Both the position numbers and the translations under genes were made by a program. From Beverwykella pulmonaria (lineage: Eukaryota; Ascomycota; Dothideomycetes; Pleosporales; Melanommataceae), in the NCBI GenBank assembly GCA_001599595.1, contig BCHH01000001.1:4903818-4967817 (forward strand): 64,000 nt of DNA, in the 5' to 3' direction. Shown here one piece after another: positions 23,594 through 35,623 of the stretch. Every line of letters begins with the position of its first letter. The first letter of the stretch is position 1. The notes under the pieces were generated by a model. It did not search any database. It was not told where the DNA came from and saw nothing but the letters and a program-made list of their open reading frames with translations.

Positions 23594-26534
23594 ATGCCGC
23601 AAAAGCGTCCCTCCGAAGATCTTCAACATGCCGGCAAGATTCCAAAGAGCGAGCATGGACTTGCGGTGAGCCCATTGACTGAGCAGCATCCCCAGTATGG
23701 CGATTTCTCTGGGTCGGTCAAGAAGAAGCTGGCCAATTCGTCGCGGACAGGCCAGGCATGCGACCGCTGCAAGGTACGTCAACTGGAGGTATCGCGACGG
23801 CAATTCGTCACAATAGGTGTCACATGGGCAGCCTGAGCTGTGGCTTGCCCCGGCGCGCAACTGAAGACCGACATTCACTACTTGGCGTGATCATTGCTGC
23901 TGCAACGCGCTCACGGCTAACCTGCCCACAGGTGCGCAAGATACGATGCGACGGACGCCCAGAAGGCTGCTCGCCATGCGCGCAAAACCGGACGCCATGC
24001 AAAACTACAGATCGAATCACCGGGCGTGCGACGACACGAGGCCAGGTCGAGGCTATGGAGAGCGAGAATGCCTACCTCCGCGCCCACGTTGCCGAACTGC
24101 AGGCGCAGCTGAAGGAGATGGGAGTGGAGCCTAGAGCGCCATCCAACTACACTGGATACATGTCTTCCAGCATGTCATGGCCGTCGGCGAACCTTGGGAA
24201 CGAAGGCCAGGGATGGGGAGATGCGTCACAGCGTCGAACGAGCACATCGCCCATACCCGGCTACGCTCCAGCCAGCGGGTTGGAGAACACAGATTATCGG
24301 CCGCTGCCACAGTTCAAGACGGGTTCTATTGGAGACAACTATCTCGGCGTGTCGTCTGCCGACTCGCTGCTGAGCCATATCAAGGGGACATCTCTATCGC
24401 TGTTTGGCACTGAGATAGACATCACCGACTTTGTCGACAATGAGGAGGATTACGACAAGTCTGTTATGTCTTATAACCACTTCCTGAAGGTTGCATTGAA
24501 CGAGGACCCGCATGTCCAGCCCATACCCTATCCGCCGTACCAAATCCTGAGCGAGTACTCTACCTGGTATATTCGCTCGCTGAACCCTTATACCATGCTT
24601 CTCGACAAGCCTGCATTCATGCACTTAGTAAGGGCTTCACATGTCTTCGTGAAAATTTCTAGCTAACGCTTGCAGATCTGGCGCATTGGGAATGAGCCCA
24701 ACTTCTCCCCCACCCCTGCCGAGACTGTGTGCGTACACATGATGCTGGGGACTCTGAAATACCAGATATCGGTTCGAAATGGTCAAAATTCGATGATGGA
24801 AGAGTCCCACGAACACTACCGGTACTCACTGAGTTTCTTCAAGAATCTACTACGTGGACACCAGTGGCAAGACCTGCAAGCCTTGACTCTGATCTGCTTG
24901 CATCTTCGAAACTTCCCGAAGCCGGGCGCAGCTTGGATCATGTGCTCGACAACCTTCCTACTAGCTATAGAGCTTGGCTTGCACAGATCTGCAAAGGCGT
25001 GGGCCAATACTGCTGGGAAAATGGATAAGCTGGAGATCGAAATGAGAAAGCGGATATTCTGGACTCTCCATGCTCTGACAACGAACTTAAGCGGCAAGTT
25101 GGGCCGGCCAATGCCAATCAACGTGGACGACATTGATGTCGAATTCCCCGAACCGATCAACGACTGTTTACCCGGAGAGGATACAAATCTGACCCCGTTC
25201 CGTAAATGCTCATTCCAAGTCGGCATCCTAATAGCTAAGTACACTGTCTGGTCATCGGAACTATTCCGCACTGTCTATGGGATTCGCCAAACTTCCCGCA
25301 GTTACGAAGAATCTGTGAAACGACTCGAAGGAGGAATCCAGCGCTGGAAGGAGGAGCTTCCATCTGAACTTGCCGACCCTACCCGCGCTTCTCAGGACGA
25401 CTACATATTTGCTCTGTATCTCGAGTTCTGGGATCAAGAGTTTCAGCTGCTTCTCCATCACCCTGCGGTCTGCCGGTCGACTGATCCCGATTTCATAAAT
25501 GCGAACCTAGACAAATGCCTCGCAACATCACAAAAGATGCTGCAAAATTGCAATCAAATGCGAAAGATTAGAAGCTTGGACATTCCTTGGATCAACGCTG
25601 TTGTCTACATTGCGGCAATCTTCACCACGTTATTCATTTACTTTCAGAGAAAAGACCAAATGACTTCGGTGGACATGACCAAACTGAAGAACGACATGGA
25701 TCAATGGATTGAGGTCATGGGCGAATGCGGTCAGCTTCTAGGTATGGACTCTTTGCGCACTTATTATGCTATGTGACTGAGTAACTGACACAAGGAACAG
25801 ATTCTGGGGACAAACTGAAGAATGCAATCCGCAAAATCATCGAGCATTCATTGAACAGCATCAACGAAAGCATCGTCCAGAGGACCGCGACAGAGTCTTT
25901 AGCTCTCCAAAACCCGCAAGATTCATCAGCTGCCGCGGCAGTGTATGGCAACGGTGGCTTTCACGGACAATACTCCAATGCTACAACTACTGCAACAGAT
26001 CCTGCCATTACTACCACCCCATCATACGGTAGTGTTGCAGCAGGCGCTTCGTTCTCTTACGGCAATGGTAACTCAGCCCCAGTATCTACACATCCACAGA
26101 TGGCGCATGGCTACGATCAACAGGCATACAGCAGTGGCGAAGACGCAGGAATGACGCCTAGTCACGCAGCTGCTCTTGCAGCTGCAGCTTCGGGTGCAAC
26201 GCCCCAACGTCCAACTGATAACTACCCCTTCGCAAATGCTCCCGATGCTAAAAATGGGCAACAACCTTCATTTCCAGCCAATAGAGTTGGTCCCACAGAT
26301 TGGCGACAGTGGACGCGAATGTATACGCAGCAAGCTGGACCAACTGGTGAGTTCCTAAATACAGCCAACACCCTAATGGCCTTGGGCGGTCGAGAAGGCG
26401 GAGCCCAAGGCCCGGGACAAGAGGGAGCAGGCACTGTCGACGGTTCAGCAATGCAAGCCCCAGGGCCCTCTAACTTCCAATGGCCAGGAATAATTTTTGG
26501 CATGGGCGGCTCAAATGGCCACGTAAATCAATAG
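23594..26534 (+). CDS. Zn2Cys6 transcription factor with fungal regulatory domain
   Basis: Exons: 23594-23773, 23932-24627, 24676-25741, 25801-26534; phases agree, 891 aa. The first intron (158 nt) interrupts the zinc cluster. Residues about 55-83 form C-x2-C-x6-C-x6-C-x2-C-x6-C (CDRCK / VRKIRCDGRPEGCSPCAQN), then a linker and a short coiled coil (ESENAYLRAHVAELQAQLKE) for dimerisation. Residues about 240-560 match the fungal-specific transcription factor middle homology domain (WIMCSTTFLLAIELGLHRSA; GRPMPINVDDIDVEFPEP). The C-terminal 200 residues are Gln/Ala/Gly/Ser-rich and probably disordered, as in activation regions. The target pathway cannot be read from sequence or neighbours. Confidence 0.93.
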
Positions 26535-27564
26535 TGAAGGAGTAATGGTGTATGTGACGGGCTTGGCGCTATACGAAGATGGCGGGTATTTTGGAAGAGA
26601 CGCATCTGGGGCTCGATATTCCTGGGTTTTTGGGCTGGGCGTTTGGCGGGGTAATATGGCAGATATGGGATAATGGGACATGGGACACGGATGCGGCTCC
26701 AAGTCGTTTGTAAGATACTATGTTTGGAACTCGAGTCCTGGAGGCGAAGTCAGGTGGGAGGTGGAAAGAGAGAGCCTGGGAGCTGGAACGGCAGAGCAGG
26801 GTGCCGCCGATCACGTAGGGCGATAATGGAGGTTTCTTTGGTGCTATGGACGTGCATTTAGGGTGTCTAGGGTGAGTCTGGTTGGCCAGACCGTGCATGT
26901 CGTGCGCTGGGTGAGTGTGCAAGTGCTCCGTAAGGCGACCTCCTCACACGGCTAACGCAGGGAGTTTGAATTGCTGTCGCTCTTCCCACAGGTGGTTTAC
27001 CAAGATGGCCACATAGACGTGGATGGCGGTCGATAATCTACCCGTTCGTATAAGCCTCATGTGCGAAGATTAAGACTCGGGGCTAGGCCCGGACAGGAAG
27101 GCATGGGTGCGGCGCTGGTTCGTGGATCCTGGCAGATGCAGGCACTGGGCATGCTATCCCCGCGATTGGAAGGCGCGCACGCGGTGGCGCGCCGTTGCAC
27201 CTTCCTCAGCGGCGACAACTTCCGGGGTCCATTGTGTGCCTCGACAAGAGACAGAGTTTCGCGCGTCCTCACTGGCCACAATCTATATCGTGGAGCTGCC
27301 GATCGCTCGTGCGCACATCCTGTGCCCCGTGGATGTATCCCAAATGAAGGCCAAGCGAGGTAGGTGGGCATATCTAAGTATATGAGGCCGTCCGAGTCTT
27401 TGCGGGTGTCTTGAAGCTTCGCCTCTCTTTTCTTTGCAAGCTCCCCAGACGTCGTGGGCTGTGTTTGTCGTGGCATTTCTTCTGTCAAGCTCTCATCGGG
27501 TTCTGTCCGCAGCTTCTCTCCTTTCCATTGGCGCGTCCCCGCGTTCTTTTCCCCCTCCGTCGTC
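26535..27564. other. Intergenic, 1.0 kb
   Basis: Contains the 3' flank of the Zn2Cys6 gene and the promoter of the S28 peptidase gene. Long frames on both strands lack domains and ATG context. Confidence 0.5.
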
Positions 27565-29413
27565 ATGCATTCGTCCACTTCATTCTGGGCGCTGTCGCTC
27601 GCGCTCCTCCAGCTCACTGAGGCCATGGGAGGAGCGCGGAGCCGCCAATTCAACCTGATGGCTGATATGGGTCTTTTACCGGATGGCACACCCATGCAAT
27701 TTTCCGCCGAAATCCTGAGCTCCATGAAGGTCGCGTCAAGGTCGACTCAACCTCCACCGCCGCCCGCAACGCCCGAGGTCATCACTCCCGAATACGTCGA
27801 GCTTCCGCTAGACAACTTCGCCAAGAACGGAGACTACTCGTACGACGGGACCTTCAACAACCGATTTTGGGTTAGAGAGGAGGTGTATAAGCCTGGCGGC
27901 CCTGTGTTCATTTACGATGTGGGCGAGGCAGATGCACAGCCGAATGCTCTGTTCAGACTGCAGAATGTGACGTCCTTTTTCAAGCAGCTCGTGGATCAGT
28001 ACAACGGGATTGGCATAGTCTGGGAGCACAGATACTGTAGGTCACATCACACATTGAATCAGCTCGGCGACAAGCAAATAATTTGCTAACCTTTCCATCG
28101 CCAGACGGCAACTCGACCCCCGAGCCAATTGACCTCAACACGCCACCCGAAGTGTTCAGATTCCTCAATACGGAGCAGTCTCTGGCCGACGTTGATAGGT
28201 TCGCCAAGCAGTTCAAGCGCAAGAACATCAACTACACCCTCACTCCGGATAAGACGCCCTGGGTCTTTGTCGGAGGCTCGTACCCAGCCATGCGTGCGGC
28301 TTTCATGCGCGACAAGTACCCCGACACCATCTTCGCCAGTTATGCTTCCTCAGCTCCAACCGAAGCTCAGGTCGACATGTCCGTGTACTTCGAACCCATT
28401 TGGCGCGGCATGAATGCGTACGGGTGGGGAAACTGTACCAGGGACATCAACGCTGCAATCACCTACATGGACAAGCTGATGGAGAAGCCCGCTGAGTCAG
28501 CAAAACTGAAGGAGAAGTTCCTCGGTCTCGGCGCAGCTAACAACACCAACCCGACCTTTGCTGACGCTCTGAATGTGATATTTTATCTCTGGCAATCATA
28601 CGGCGTCGAGGGCGGAACCTACAGTCTCCGAGCTTTCTGCGACTGGATTGAGACAGATCCAGCGACCAACAAAACGGCTCCTGCAGACGGCTGGGCAAAG
28701 AGCAAGGGCCCAAAATTCGCTGTTGATCGGTGGGCGTCATGGAAAAATTTCGTCCCTGCTGTGAACGATTACTTGGTCACCTCTTGCTCGGGTAATATGA
28801 CGGTGGCGGGAGATTGTAATCTCGACCTGAGGTTTTCGGACCCGGCGGCCATCTCGTGGACATGGCAGTACTGCACGCAGTGGGGTGAGTTGCACGCATA
28901 CCAGCCTATAAACTGTTGAGGGCATGGGATACTAACGTGTGTAAAGGCTATTTCCAATCTGCCAACCTCGGCGCCCACCAACTCATCAGCAAATACAACT
29001 CCCTCGTCCATCAAAAGGACATCTGCCACCGCCAATTCCCTACCGCGTCCGCACCCCTCTTCCCCGAATGGCCGCGCACAGACCTCACTAACCGTATCTT
29101 CGGCGGCTGGGACATTCGCCCGTCACAAGTATACTGGTCTGGCGGTGAATTTGATCCCTGGCGCACGCTCTCCCCCCTGTCATCAGAACCATTCGCTCCT
29201 CACCCCCAGGCTTTCACCGACCCCCCAAGGTGTGGTGCAGAGCAGCCAGAGAGCCAGATCTTCGGCTATGTGATGAAGGGAGCGCAGCATTGTTATGATT
29301 TTAGAACGTATTTTGTCGGTGGAGAGGTCAGTAGGAAGTATTTTAGTGACGCGCTAAGTAAGTGGTTGAAGTGCTTCAAGCCCAAGGGGAACGGGCAACA
29401 TTGGAGGGCTTAG
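27565..29413 (+). CDS. Secreted serine carboxypeptidase, family S28
   Basis: Exons: 27565-28036, 28105-28884, 28947-29413; phases agree, 572 aa. A signal peptide covers about residues 1-20 (SFWALSLALLQLTEA). The S28 (lysosomal Pro-X carboxypeptidase / prolyl endoprotease) catalytic triad is visible: Ser in FVGGSYPAMRAAF, Asp in WSGGEFDPWRT and His in KGAQHCYD. Other family marks are FNNRFWV, GPVFIYDVGE and WEHRYYG. There are several N-x-S/T sites. Fungal members are secreted acid peptidases that cut after proline. The start was chosen as the ATG that gives the signal peptide; upstream in-frame sequence lacks one. Confidence 0.93.
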
Positions 29414-29962
29414 GTGGGGAAGTGCATTAATTAGAGGGGGAAGGTGGAGCGAGTGCGGGGGATGATATACATATTCATATTTCATAAGACAAAAGCGTGA
29501 TCTGCAATGCTCCTTTCATGTTGTGTGGGTGTGCTACATGGCCTTTCGTTGCCTTCGGTAGGACTAAAGATTGAGGCTCCTGAACAAACTGCACTGGAAG
29601 GTGAGCGAAGAGAAACATGTAGGTTGATGACGTTTCAAAAGTATTGGGCCTTGATATAAATATTCGGAATGCAAGATATTGAGACGAAGACGTGATGGAA
29701 TGACCCTTGTTCGAGTACGAGGCTGACCCTTTATCGATAAGCGTAAAGTTTGGCGAGTGACCCCACCACGTCACTGACGCTCGGAGGAGATTAAACTCTG
29801 CCCAACATTCCGTACACACGGGGCCCTTCTGCAGCTCATACTTCAACTCCTCCAATCATCTGGAAGCGCGTACTACTTTCGCAATACAGAACAAGCACAC
29901 CTTCCCGAATTCGCGCCTACGCGGCATAACCAAACTCAAACACCCCACCATACCCCGCCACG
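29414..29962. other. Intergenic between S28 peptidase and DOM34 genes
   Basis: 549 bp. A 126-codon minus frame at 29475-29855 has no recognisable domain and is not called. The segment just before 29963 is C/A-rich leader sequence. Confidence 0.5.
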
Positions 29963-31250
29963 ATGCGCCTCTTGAAATCGCAAATCGACCAAAAGCATGG
30001 CTCAGGCTTTGCAACGTTATTACCGGAGGAGCCTGAGGACATGGTCCGACTTAGATTACTCCCCATTCGCGCTCAAAACTAATCGATATCTTCAGTGGCA
30101 TGCCTACAACCTCATCCAACCTACCGACCTCGTCCGCGCCAAAGCCCTCCGCCGCGTAACAAAAACCACTGATTCTGGCTCTTCCATTAGCGAGCGCGTG
30201 AAAATCGACCTCACCATCTCCGTAACATCGACCGACTTCGACGTCGGCTCGGGGCAACTGCATGTTGCGGGCCGCGTAGCAGTCGAAAATGAGTATGTGA
30301 AACTCGGGGGCCACCACACACTAGATCTAGAGTTGAATAGGAGATTTACGCTAGAGAAGGTGGATGGATGGGACAGTGTCGCGCTTGAGATGCTAAGAGA
30401 GGCGTGTGAGACGGAAAGGAAAGCCGAGCTTTGGGCGGTAGTGATGGGCGAGGGGATCGCGAATATTTGCCTGATAACCGAGCATCAAACCATCCTTCGA
30501 CAACGAGTAGAAGTCCCCGTGCCGAGGAAACGGCGGGGTGGGCTCGATGGGCATGACAAGGGGATGGAGAAGTTTTTCTGGACAACGTTGGGGACGTTGC
30601 TGCGGCATCTGGATCTTAATAACGCTGTAGCGTCGACGTCACAGCCGGAGAAGACGGTCCCACTGCTTCTTGCGAGCCCGGGGTTCGTGGCACAAGCTTT
30701 TCTTGCATATATCAAGGCGGAAGCTACACGCACGACGAACAAGCCGCTTCTCGCCCTTCTGCCCTCGATACTCGTTGCGCATTCCTCGTCTCCTCATGTT
30801 CACAGCCTAGCAGAAGTCCTCGCATCCCCAGCCATAACGACAAAATTGTCTGACACAAAGTACGCGCGCGAGACGGCGCTCATGGACAAGTTCAACACGT
30901 ATATCCGGCTAGACGACGGTCGCGCATGGTACGGGCCGCGAGAAGTCGAGCGCGCTGTGGAAAAAGGCGCGGTAGGAAGGGGCGGCGGCGTGTTGTTGAT
31001 ATCGAACGCGCTGTTCCGCGCAAAGAATGTTGCAGAACGAAAAAGATGGGTCGGGCTTGTGGATCGGGTAAGGGAAGTAGAGGGCGGCGAGGTTAGAGTA
31101 TTGAGTAGTTTACATGAGAGTGGGCAGAGGTTGGAAGCGTTAGGAAATGTCGCGGCTATCCTGACGTTTCCGCTCGAGGATCTGGATGAAGAAGAGGACG
31201 AGGAGGCAGAAGTTAAGCCGGAGGTGCAAGAAGAGGCAATGGTTATATGA
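29963..31250 (+). CDS. DOM34: Dom34/Pelota ribosome-rescue factor
   Basis: Exons: 29963-30043 and 30096-31250, 52-nt intron with a GTCCGA donor; 411 aa. The start MRLLKSQIDQKHGSG and the junction PEEPEDM-WHAYNLIQPTD are typical. Further family blocks: GHHTLDLELNRRFTL, VPRKRRGG, LLLASPGF, SSPHVHSLAEVLASP, DTKYARE, DGRAWYGPREVERA, LLISNALFR and AAILTFPLEDLDEEE. Dom34 is an eRF1 paralogue without the GGQ loop; with Hbs1 it splits stalled ribosomes in no-go and non-stop decay. The C-terminal acidic tail is normal. The short first exon was found by in-frame continuity. Confidence 0.95.
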
Positions 31251-31411
31251 GGTTGGAAGATTTGGGACGGAGACATATAGCGTAAGCGCAAAAGTTTAGA
31301 TATCCAAAGACTTCATTTCAAATTCATAACTCTCTTCCTAGCCAGATATCTAAAGTGATGTGGAGAATCCAAAGCTTGAAGCAATCAACAGCAGTGACTC
31401 GAAATCTCCTT

Positions 31412-33322
31412 TCACACTACAATGAGCGGCGTGCCATAAGCCATATCTTCATCATCGTCATCATCATCGAAAAATGAAATAGCGTCCTGGGTTGACAATC
31501 CGAACTCGCTAAACGATCCAAACGATTTTGTTGGAGGAACGGCTTTCGGGGCTGTACTCGCTTTCTTCGGAGAGGGTCTCTTTAGCAGAGGTTCAGGAGC
31601 TAAACCTGGACCTGGGGTAGGCGGGGCTTTCCTTTTGACGGGTTGTTGCGCCGGCCGAGGGGGAGGAGCCATAGGGGACTTTTTTGGATTTGAGGCAGAA
31701 ATACTCGTACGCCCAAGTATGTTTCTGAGAGGATTTGAGTTCGAAGGCGGCTTGAAAAGAGGTTTGGGTGGTGTGTCTTGTTTCATGGGTATGGCCTGTG
31801 GGCTGATCTTCGGCGGTTTGGGAGTTAATTTGAATGTGTCTTCTAAATCATCTAGATCGAAGTCCAGGTCCTGGGTGGAGAGCGGTATAAACATCTCTTC
31901 AATTGGGGCCGCTTTAGGTTGAGGGGTTGAGTAAATGTTATCTAAGGAAAGTTCTCGTGCGATTTGCGTTCCGCTGTCTAAAAAGTCGTCCCAGCCGTCA
32001 AGCGTAGTAGTGGAGGGAATATCGGGTAGACAAGGAGTGGGCGGTCTTGTTGTCTTTGATGCGGCAATTCCTGGAAGCTTGAAGCTGGGGGGTGGCATCG
32101 AGGGGGCTTTGCTTTTCAGTATCGAGATTTCTGGTTTCTTGAAGGTATTGGGAGGTCTAGGAGGCCGACCTGACATGTTTGGTATCTTGAACGTAGACTG
32201 TGGAAGGTCTCGAGATTTCGGCGGCGGCATATGGGCGTACTTGGTAGAAACTCGTATCGGAAACTGCATCCTTGTAAATGCGAATTGCTCCTCGTTCCTG
32301 TACTTGGCTGGAAATGCAACACGTGTGATGAATGCCTTGGTCCCTTCTAGTTGGCCATCCAGTACGAGGCATTCTAGCCATTCCATTTCTATTCGAAGAA
32401 CCCGCAAATGATTGCTCTTCGAAAGCTGGCTGCTAGTGTTAAGGTCACGGAGTAGTGATACAACACATCCTACTTTGAGGCGGAGTCTATGAGGCGGCAG
32501 TCCTGCAGGATTCAGCTTGTAGAGCAGCGAGGAAGCGGGGTTCCATCTCGAGAGGTCTGTTGAAGTATCTTGGGAGAGCAATTCAATCAATGGCTCAGGT
32601 AACAAATTAAGTACTTCTTCGGCAGCCTTATTGATAGGTCCGTGTGAGCGTAAGAATTCCGGATCGTCTCTGTCGGCAACTGGCTTCTTTGTATCGGGAA
32701 TCGGCGCGGGCAAAGGTGGCGGAGGTAGCTCTGGAAGCGGGTCTGGTATCTCGTCTATTGTGTCCGACATGACTAAATCGTGTGCCTCAAACAAAGAATC
32801 ATCATCCAAGTCGTCGTCGATCCAATGATCTCCTTCTGGCAGGATTGTCGCATCCAAAACTGGCAAATCCGCCATCGCATCTTCTCCATCGCTATCATCC
32901 CAAGGCTCCTTCTCCATGTCTTTTTCCACATCTTCCGCAATTATATCCAACTTATTCGCGAAGTTCTTCTCCTCCATCTCCTGCCTCGTCTTGTCCTCTG
33001 CTTCCCGTTTCTTCAACCCTAGAAAAGCTTCCATCCCATTCTTCAACTTCGCCTGTGTATGACTATATCCAATCATCTGTGTTGCCAATCCAACACCCAA
33101 CTGCTTCCTCACCTCTCTCTCCTTCCTTTCCTTCTCTTCGCGTTTCTTCTTCGTGGCCCGCCTCCTCTCTTCTTGCTCTCGGAATCGCGCGGCGCGTGTA
33201 TCTAATTCAGCCAGGCGCTCGAGTTGCCGCTTTTCCCTCTCGGGAATCCGTGGTCCATTCTTCTTGTATTCTTTCTGGGCCTCTTTGGAGGTTTGCGCTA
33301 TTCGTGTCGGGCGGGTGGTCAT
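31412..33322 (-). CDS. Long disordered, charged protein of unknown function
   Basis: Single exon, 636 aa from the ATG at 33322, which has a good context (CCCACCATGACC); an in-frame upstream extension has no ATG support. Residues about 1-110 are Lys/Arg/Glu-rich and probably coiled coil (ERLAELDTRAARFREQEERR). An acidic Asp-rich block follows (GDHWIDDDLDDDSLFEAHD), then a Pro-rich segment (PLPELPPPPLPAPIPD). A more ordered middle, about residues 230-355, contains NLLPEPLIELLSQD, LPPHRLRLKVGCVVSLLRDL and WLECLVLDGQLEGTKAFITR. The rest is Pro/Lys/Ser-rich, ending in a second acidic run (FFDDDDDDEDMAYG). I recognise no named family. The composition suggests a nuclear or scaffold role, which is inference. 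Confidence 0.82.
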   Translation of the reverse strand: MTTRPTRIAQTSKEAQKEYKKNGPRIPEREKRQLERLAELDTRAARFREQEERRRATKKKREEKERKEREVRKQLGVGLATQMIGYSHTQAKLKNGMEAFLGLKKREAEDKTRQEMEEKNFANKLDIIAEDVEKDMEKEPWDDSDGEDAMADLPVLDATILPEGDHWIDDDLDDDSLFEAHDLVMSDTIDEIPDPLPELPPPPLPAPIPDTKKPVADRDDPEFLRSHGPINKAAEEVLNLLPEPLIELLSQDTSTDLSRWNPASSLLYKLNPAGLPPHRLRLKVGCVVSLLRDLNTSSQLSKSNHLRVLRIEMEWLECLVLDGQLEGTKAFITRVAFPAKYRNEEQFAFTRMQFPIRVSTKYAHMPPPKSRDLPQSTFKIPNMSGRPPRPPNTFKKPEISILKSKAPSMPPPSFKLPGIAASKTTRPPTPCLPDIPSTTTLDGWDDFLDSGTQIARELSLDNIYSTPQPKAAPIEEMFIPLSTQDLDFDLDDLEDTFKLTPKPPKISPQAIPMKQDTPPKPLFKPPSNSNPLRNILGRTSISASNPKKSPMAPPPRPAQQPVKRKAPPTPGPGLAPEPLLKRPSPKKASTAPKAVPPTKSFGSFSEFGLSTQDAISFFDDDDDDEDMAYGTPLIVV

Positions 33323-34182
33323 GGTGGGCGCATAGTGTTGTGATGGGTTTGACTGGGGTCGTGGAAGTGGCGTTCTTGTGCGATGAGAGTATGTAAGCAA
33401 AGTGGTCTGTGCAATGACGCGAATCCACGTGACCCGATAAGCCTCCAGGGCAGCATTCACTGTCTCCCGAGAGTTTGGTACTTTTCATTTTTTTAACTCA
33501 TAGTGTCGATCTTGTGTACTGGAACTATGCACATCGTCAAAACGACCTGTCAGAATTCCAGTATTGGGGTGGTTCTGTCCTCGGTCATCCATCGTCATCA
33601 ATCTGCAGTGCAATCTTCAACGCGTCCACAACACCAACAACTCTCATCGCAATGATACATGCTACAGGTGTTCACATCTCGGGGTATATTTCATGGAAGC
33701 GAGAGGTCTATCTTGTAGATATAGCCGGGCAACGTCGGATTATATCGTTGCTTTTGATCTCTGACCAAGATACACTCTGTATCCAACTTTCGGTGAAAAT
33801 GATTTGAAAAGGTCTTGAGAGAACACCCCAGAGACCAAGCTGCCCATAATACAAATGGTCAGAGGATTATCGAAGTGGATAATTCTTGTCGCATGACCCG
33901 AGTCCGGAATTAGTCCGCTCCCGACTACCCGCGGGAAACGACATCCAGCTGCATCTGCATCCAAGCTCCCAAGCTCCACCCCACAATGGAGATTTGACAT
34001 GAGCCAGGCACGACACGCGGAGTCTCCGCATTTCCAGCTAGAGCTCAGGAGCTTGGGCGCCGCCTCGCAGCTGTTTGAAAGGATAAGGCCGGAAGCTTGA
34101 TGCGGGGCTTTCCCTACATTTAGCTGGAAGGGATTGTCTATTCACTTCTTCAAGAAAACAGAATACGTTTCTTGGAAGCAAG
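33323..34182. promoter_or_regulatory. Divergent region upstream of the SDR gene
   Basis: 860 bp between start codons on opposite strands. No supported gene. It should contain both promoters. Confidence 0.45.
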
Positions 34183-35050
34183 ATGGCATTTGCTCTCAAG
34201 GGTGTTGCGTATATCACTGGCGCTGGATCTGGTGAGATCAACCCACCCATCCAGAGCTTCCTCGAGCTTCTGTTCGAAAGTTCCTCGGGGCTGATCTTCT
34301 ACAGGCATCGGCCAGTTTGCCGCATATTCGCTCGCAAAACAAGGCGTCCGCCAATTCGCGCTGCTCGACCGAAATCCCTCCACTGCGACCATCACCGAGT
34401 TGAAGAAGAGGTACCCAGATGTCTCAATCAAAGAGATCGAGCTCGACGTTTCGAACGAGAATGCAATCAACGAAAGTGTCGAGCAAACCGTCAAAGAATT
34501 CGGTCGTATCGACTACGCACTTAATAATGCAGGCATCGGAGGCACGCTCAACACGACAGACAAGATTGAACTTAGCGACTTTCAACGCGTGCTGGCCGTC
34601 AACACCACTGGGGTTTGGCTGTGCCAGAGGGCACAGATCAGGCAGATGCTGAGGCAGGAGAAGCTCTCAGATTCCGAGCGTTCATATCGCGGTTCGATCG
34701 TCAACACAGCGTCGATGTATGGGATTGTTGGGCCCTCGTTGAATGTCCCGTCGACGGCGTATGCTACAAGCAAACATGCGGTCGTTGGATTGACAAGGGC
34801 AGATGCAATTGCTTTTGCGCCAAAGGGGATTAAGATCAACGCCCTCTGCCCCGGTTACGTTGCGACGCCTCTGGTCATGAACAGTATGAGTGCTGGCAAT
34901 GTCATGGACGACGAGAGAGTGAAGGTGCCTATCCAACGTTTGGCAAACATGGAGGAGATTGGAGACTGCGTTGCATTCTTGCATTCGGAAGCAAGCAGCT
35001 ACATGATTGGCGCGGCACTGATTGCAGATGGAGGCTTTACGATCCAGTAG
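34183..35050 (+). CDS. Short-chain dehydrogenase/reductase (SDR)
   Basis: Exons: 34183-34231 and 34305-35050, 73-nt intron inside the cofactor motif; 264 aa. The Rossmann motif is restored by splicing as TGAGSG-IGQFAA (TGxxxGxG). The others are NNAGIGG, the catalytic Ser in GSIVNTASMYG, the catalytic YATSK and the C-terminal INALCPGYVATPLV. A classical SDR that oxidises or reduces an alcohol/ketone with NAD(P). DRNPS after beta-strand 2 (Asp at the end of the strand) suggests preference for NAD(H). It is co-oriented with, and 573 bp upstream of, a Baeyer-Villiger-type monooxygenase. Confidence 0.94.
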
Positions 35051-35497
35051 GGATCGGCAATGTGTCTGAACTGTACAAAGCGCAGCTCTTCCCGTAATGA
35101 AAATAATGCGTAAAGCTTTCCCTTTGCGGAAGTACAATGAAGATGCCTCGGTCTAGAATAAGCTCGCTGAGAGCAGCGTCTGGAAGGTCCAGCTTCCGTA
35201 TCCGACACCTAGACTTCCAATGCGTCGGCAGCCTTAGCCAGATGGCCTGACCCTGAGCTTCTTTTTAGCAGAATGTCGAGATAGCTAGAGGGGCGGGACG
35301 TAGGAATGTCGGTTCGGTTATGCTTTACCACGACCCGAACGACTAAGGTGGTGTACAATACGCTCCGCTTACGAGTCGCGCCTGTCTTTCCCCGGATATT
35401 GTGGCAAGACCCCGGATTCTGCAATCCACAATATGACTCGCACTACACGTACTTGCAGACCCGACATGACTCCAGTTCGGTGAGAAGAGCAGACTGA
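35051..35497. other. Intergenic between SDR and monooxygenase genes
   Basis: No coding signal. It carries the SDR 3' flank and the upstream part of the monooxygenase promoter. Confidence 0.5.
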
Positions 35498-35503
35498 TAT
35501 AAA
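35498..35503 (+). promoter_or_regulatory. TATA box of the monooxygenase gene
   Basis: TATAAA lies 126 bp upstream of the ATG at 35624, followed by a pyrimidine-rich leader around 35525-35600. Confidence 0.5.
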
Positions 35504-35623
35504 GGGTCTGGATGGAGCCTGGAAGGGACGCTCCCTTCGTTCTCCATTCTCTCCTGCTGAATTGCGTCTTCTCCTTTCGTATACCCAGTGCAGAATCGTC
35601 TTTTTCGTACTTGCAACCACACA

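Noticed and set aside
27057..27725. 222-codon minus frame
   Set aside because: Overlaps the start of the S28 peptidase on the other strand; low-complexity, no domain.
29475..29855. 126-codon minus frame between S28 peptidase and DOM34
   Set aside because: No recognisable domain or intron; lies in the DOM34 promoter.
32782..33396. 204-codon plus frame
   Set aside because: Antisense to the long disordered protein and of low complexity.
33323..33460. N-terminal extension of the disordered protein
   Set aside because: The extra 46 codons lack an ATG in good context; the ATG at 33322 has one.
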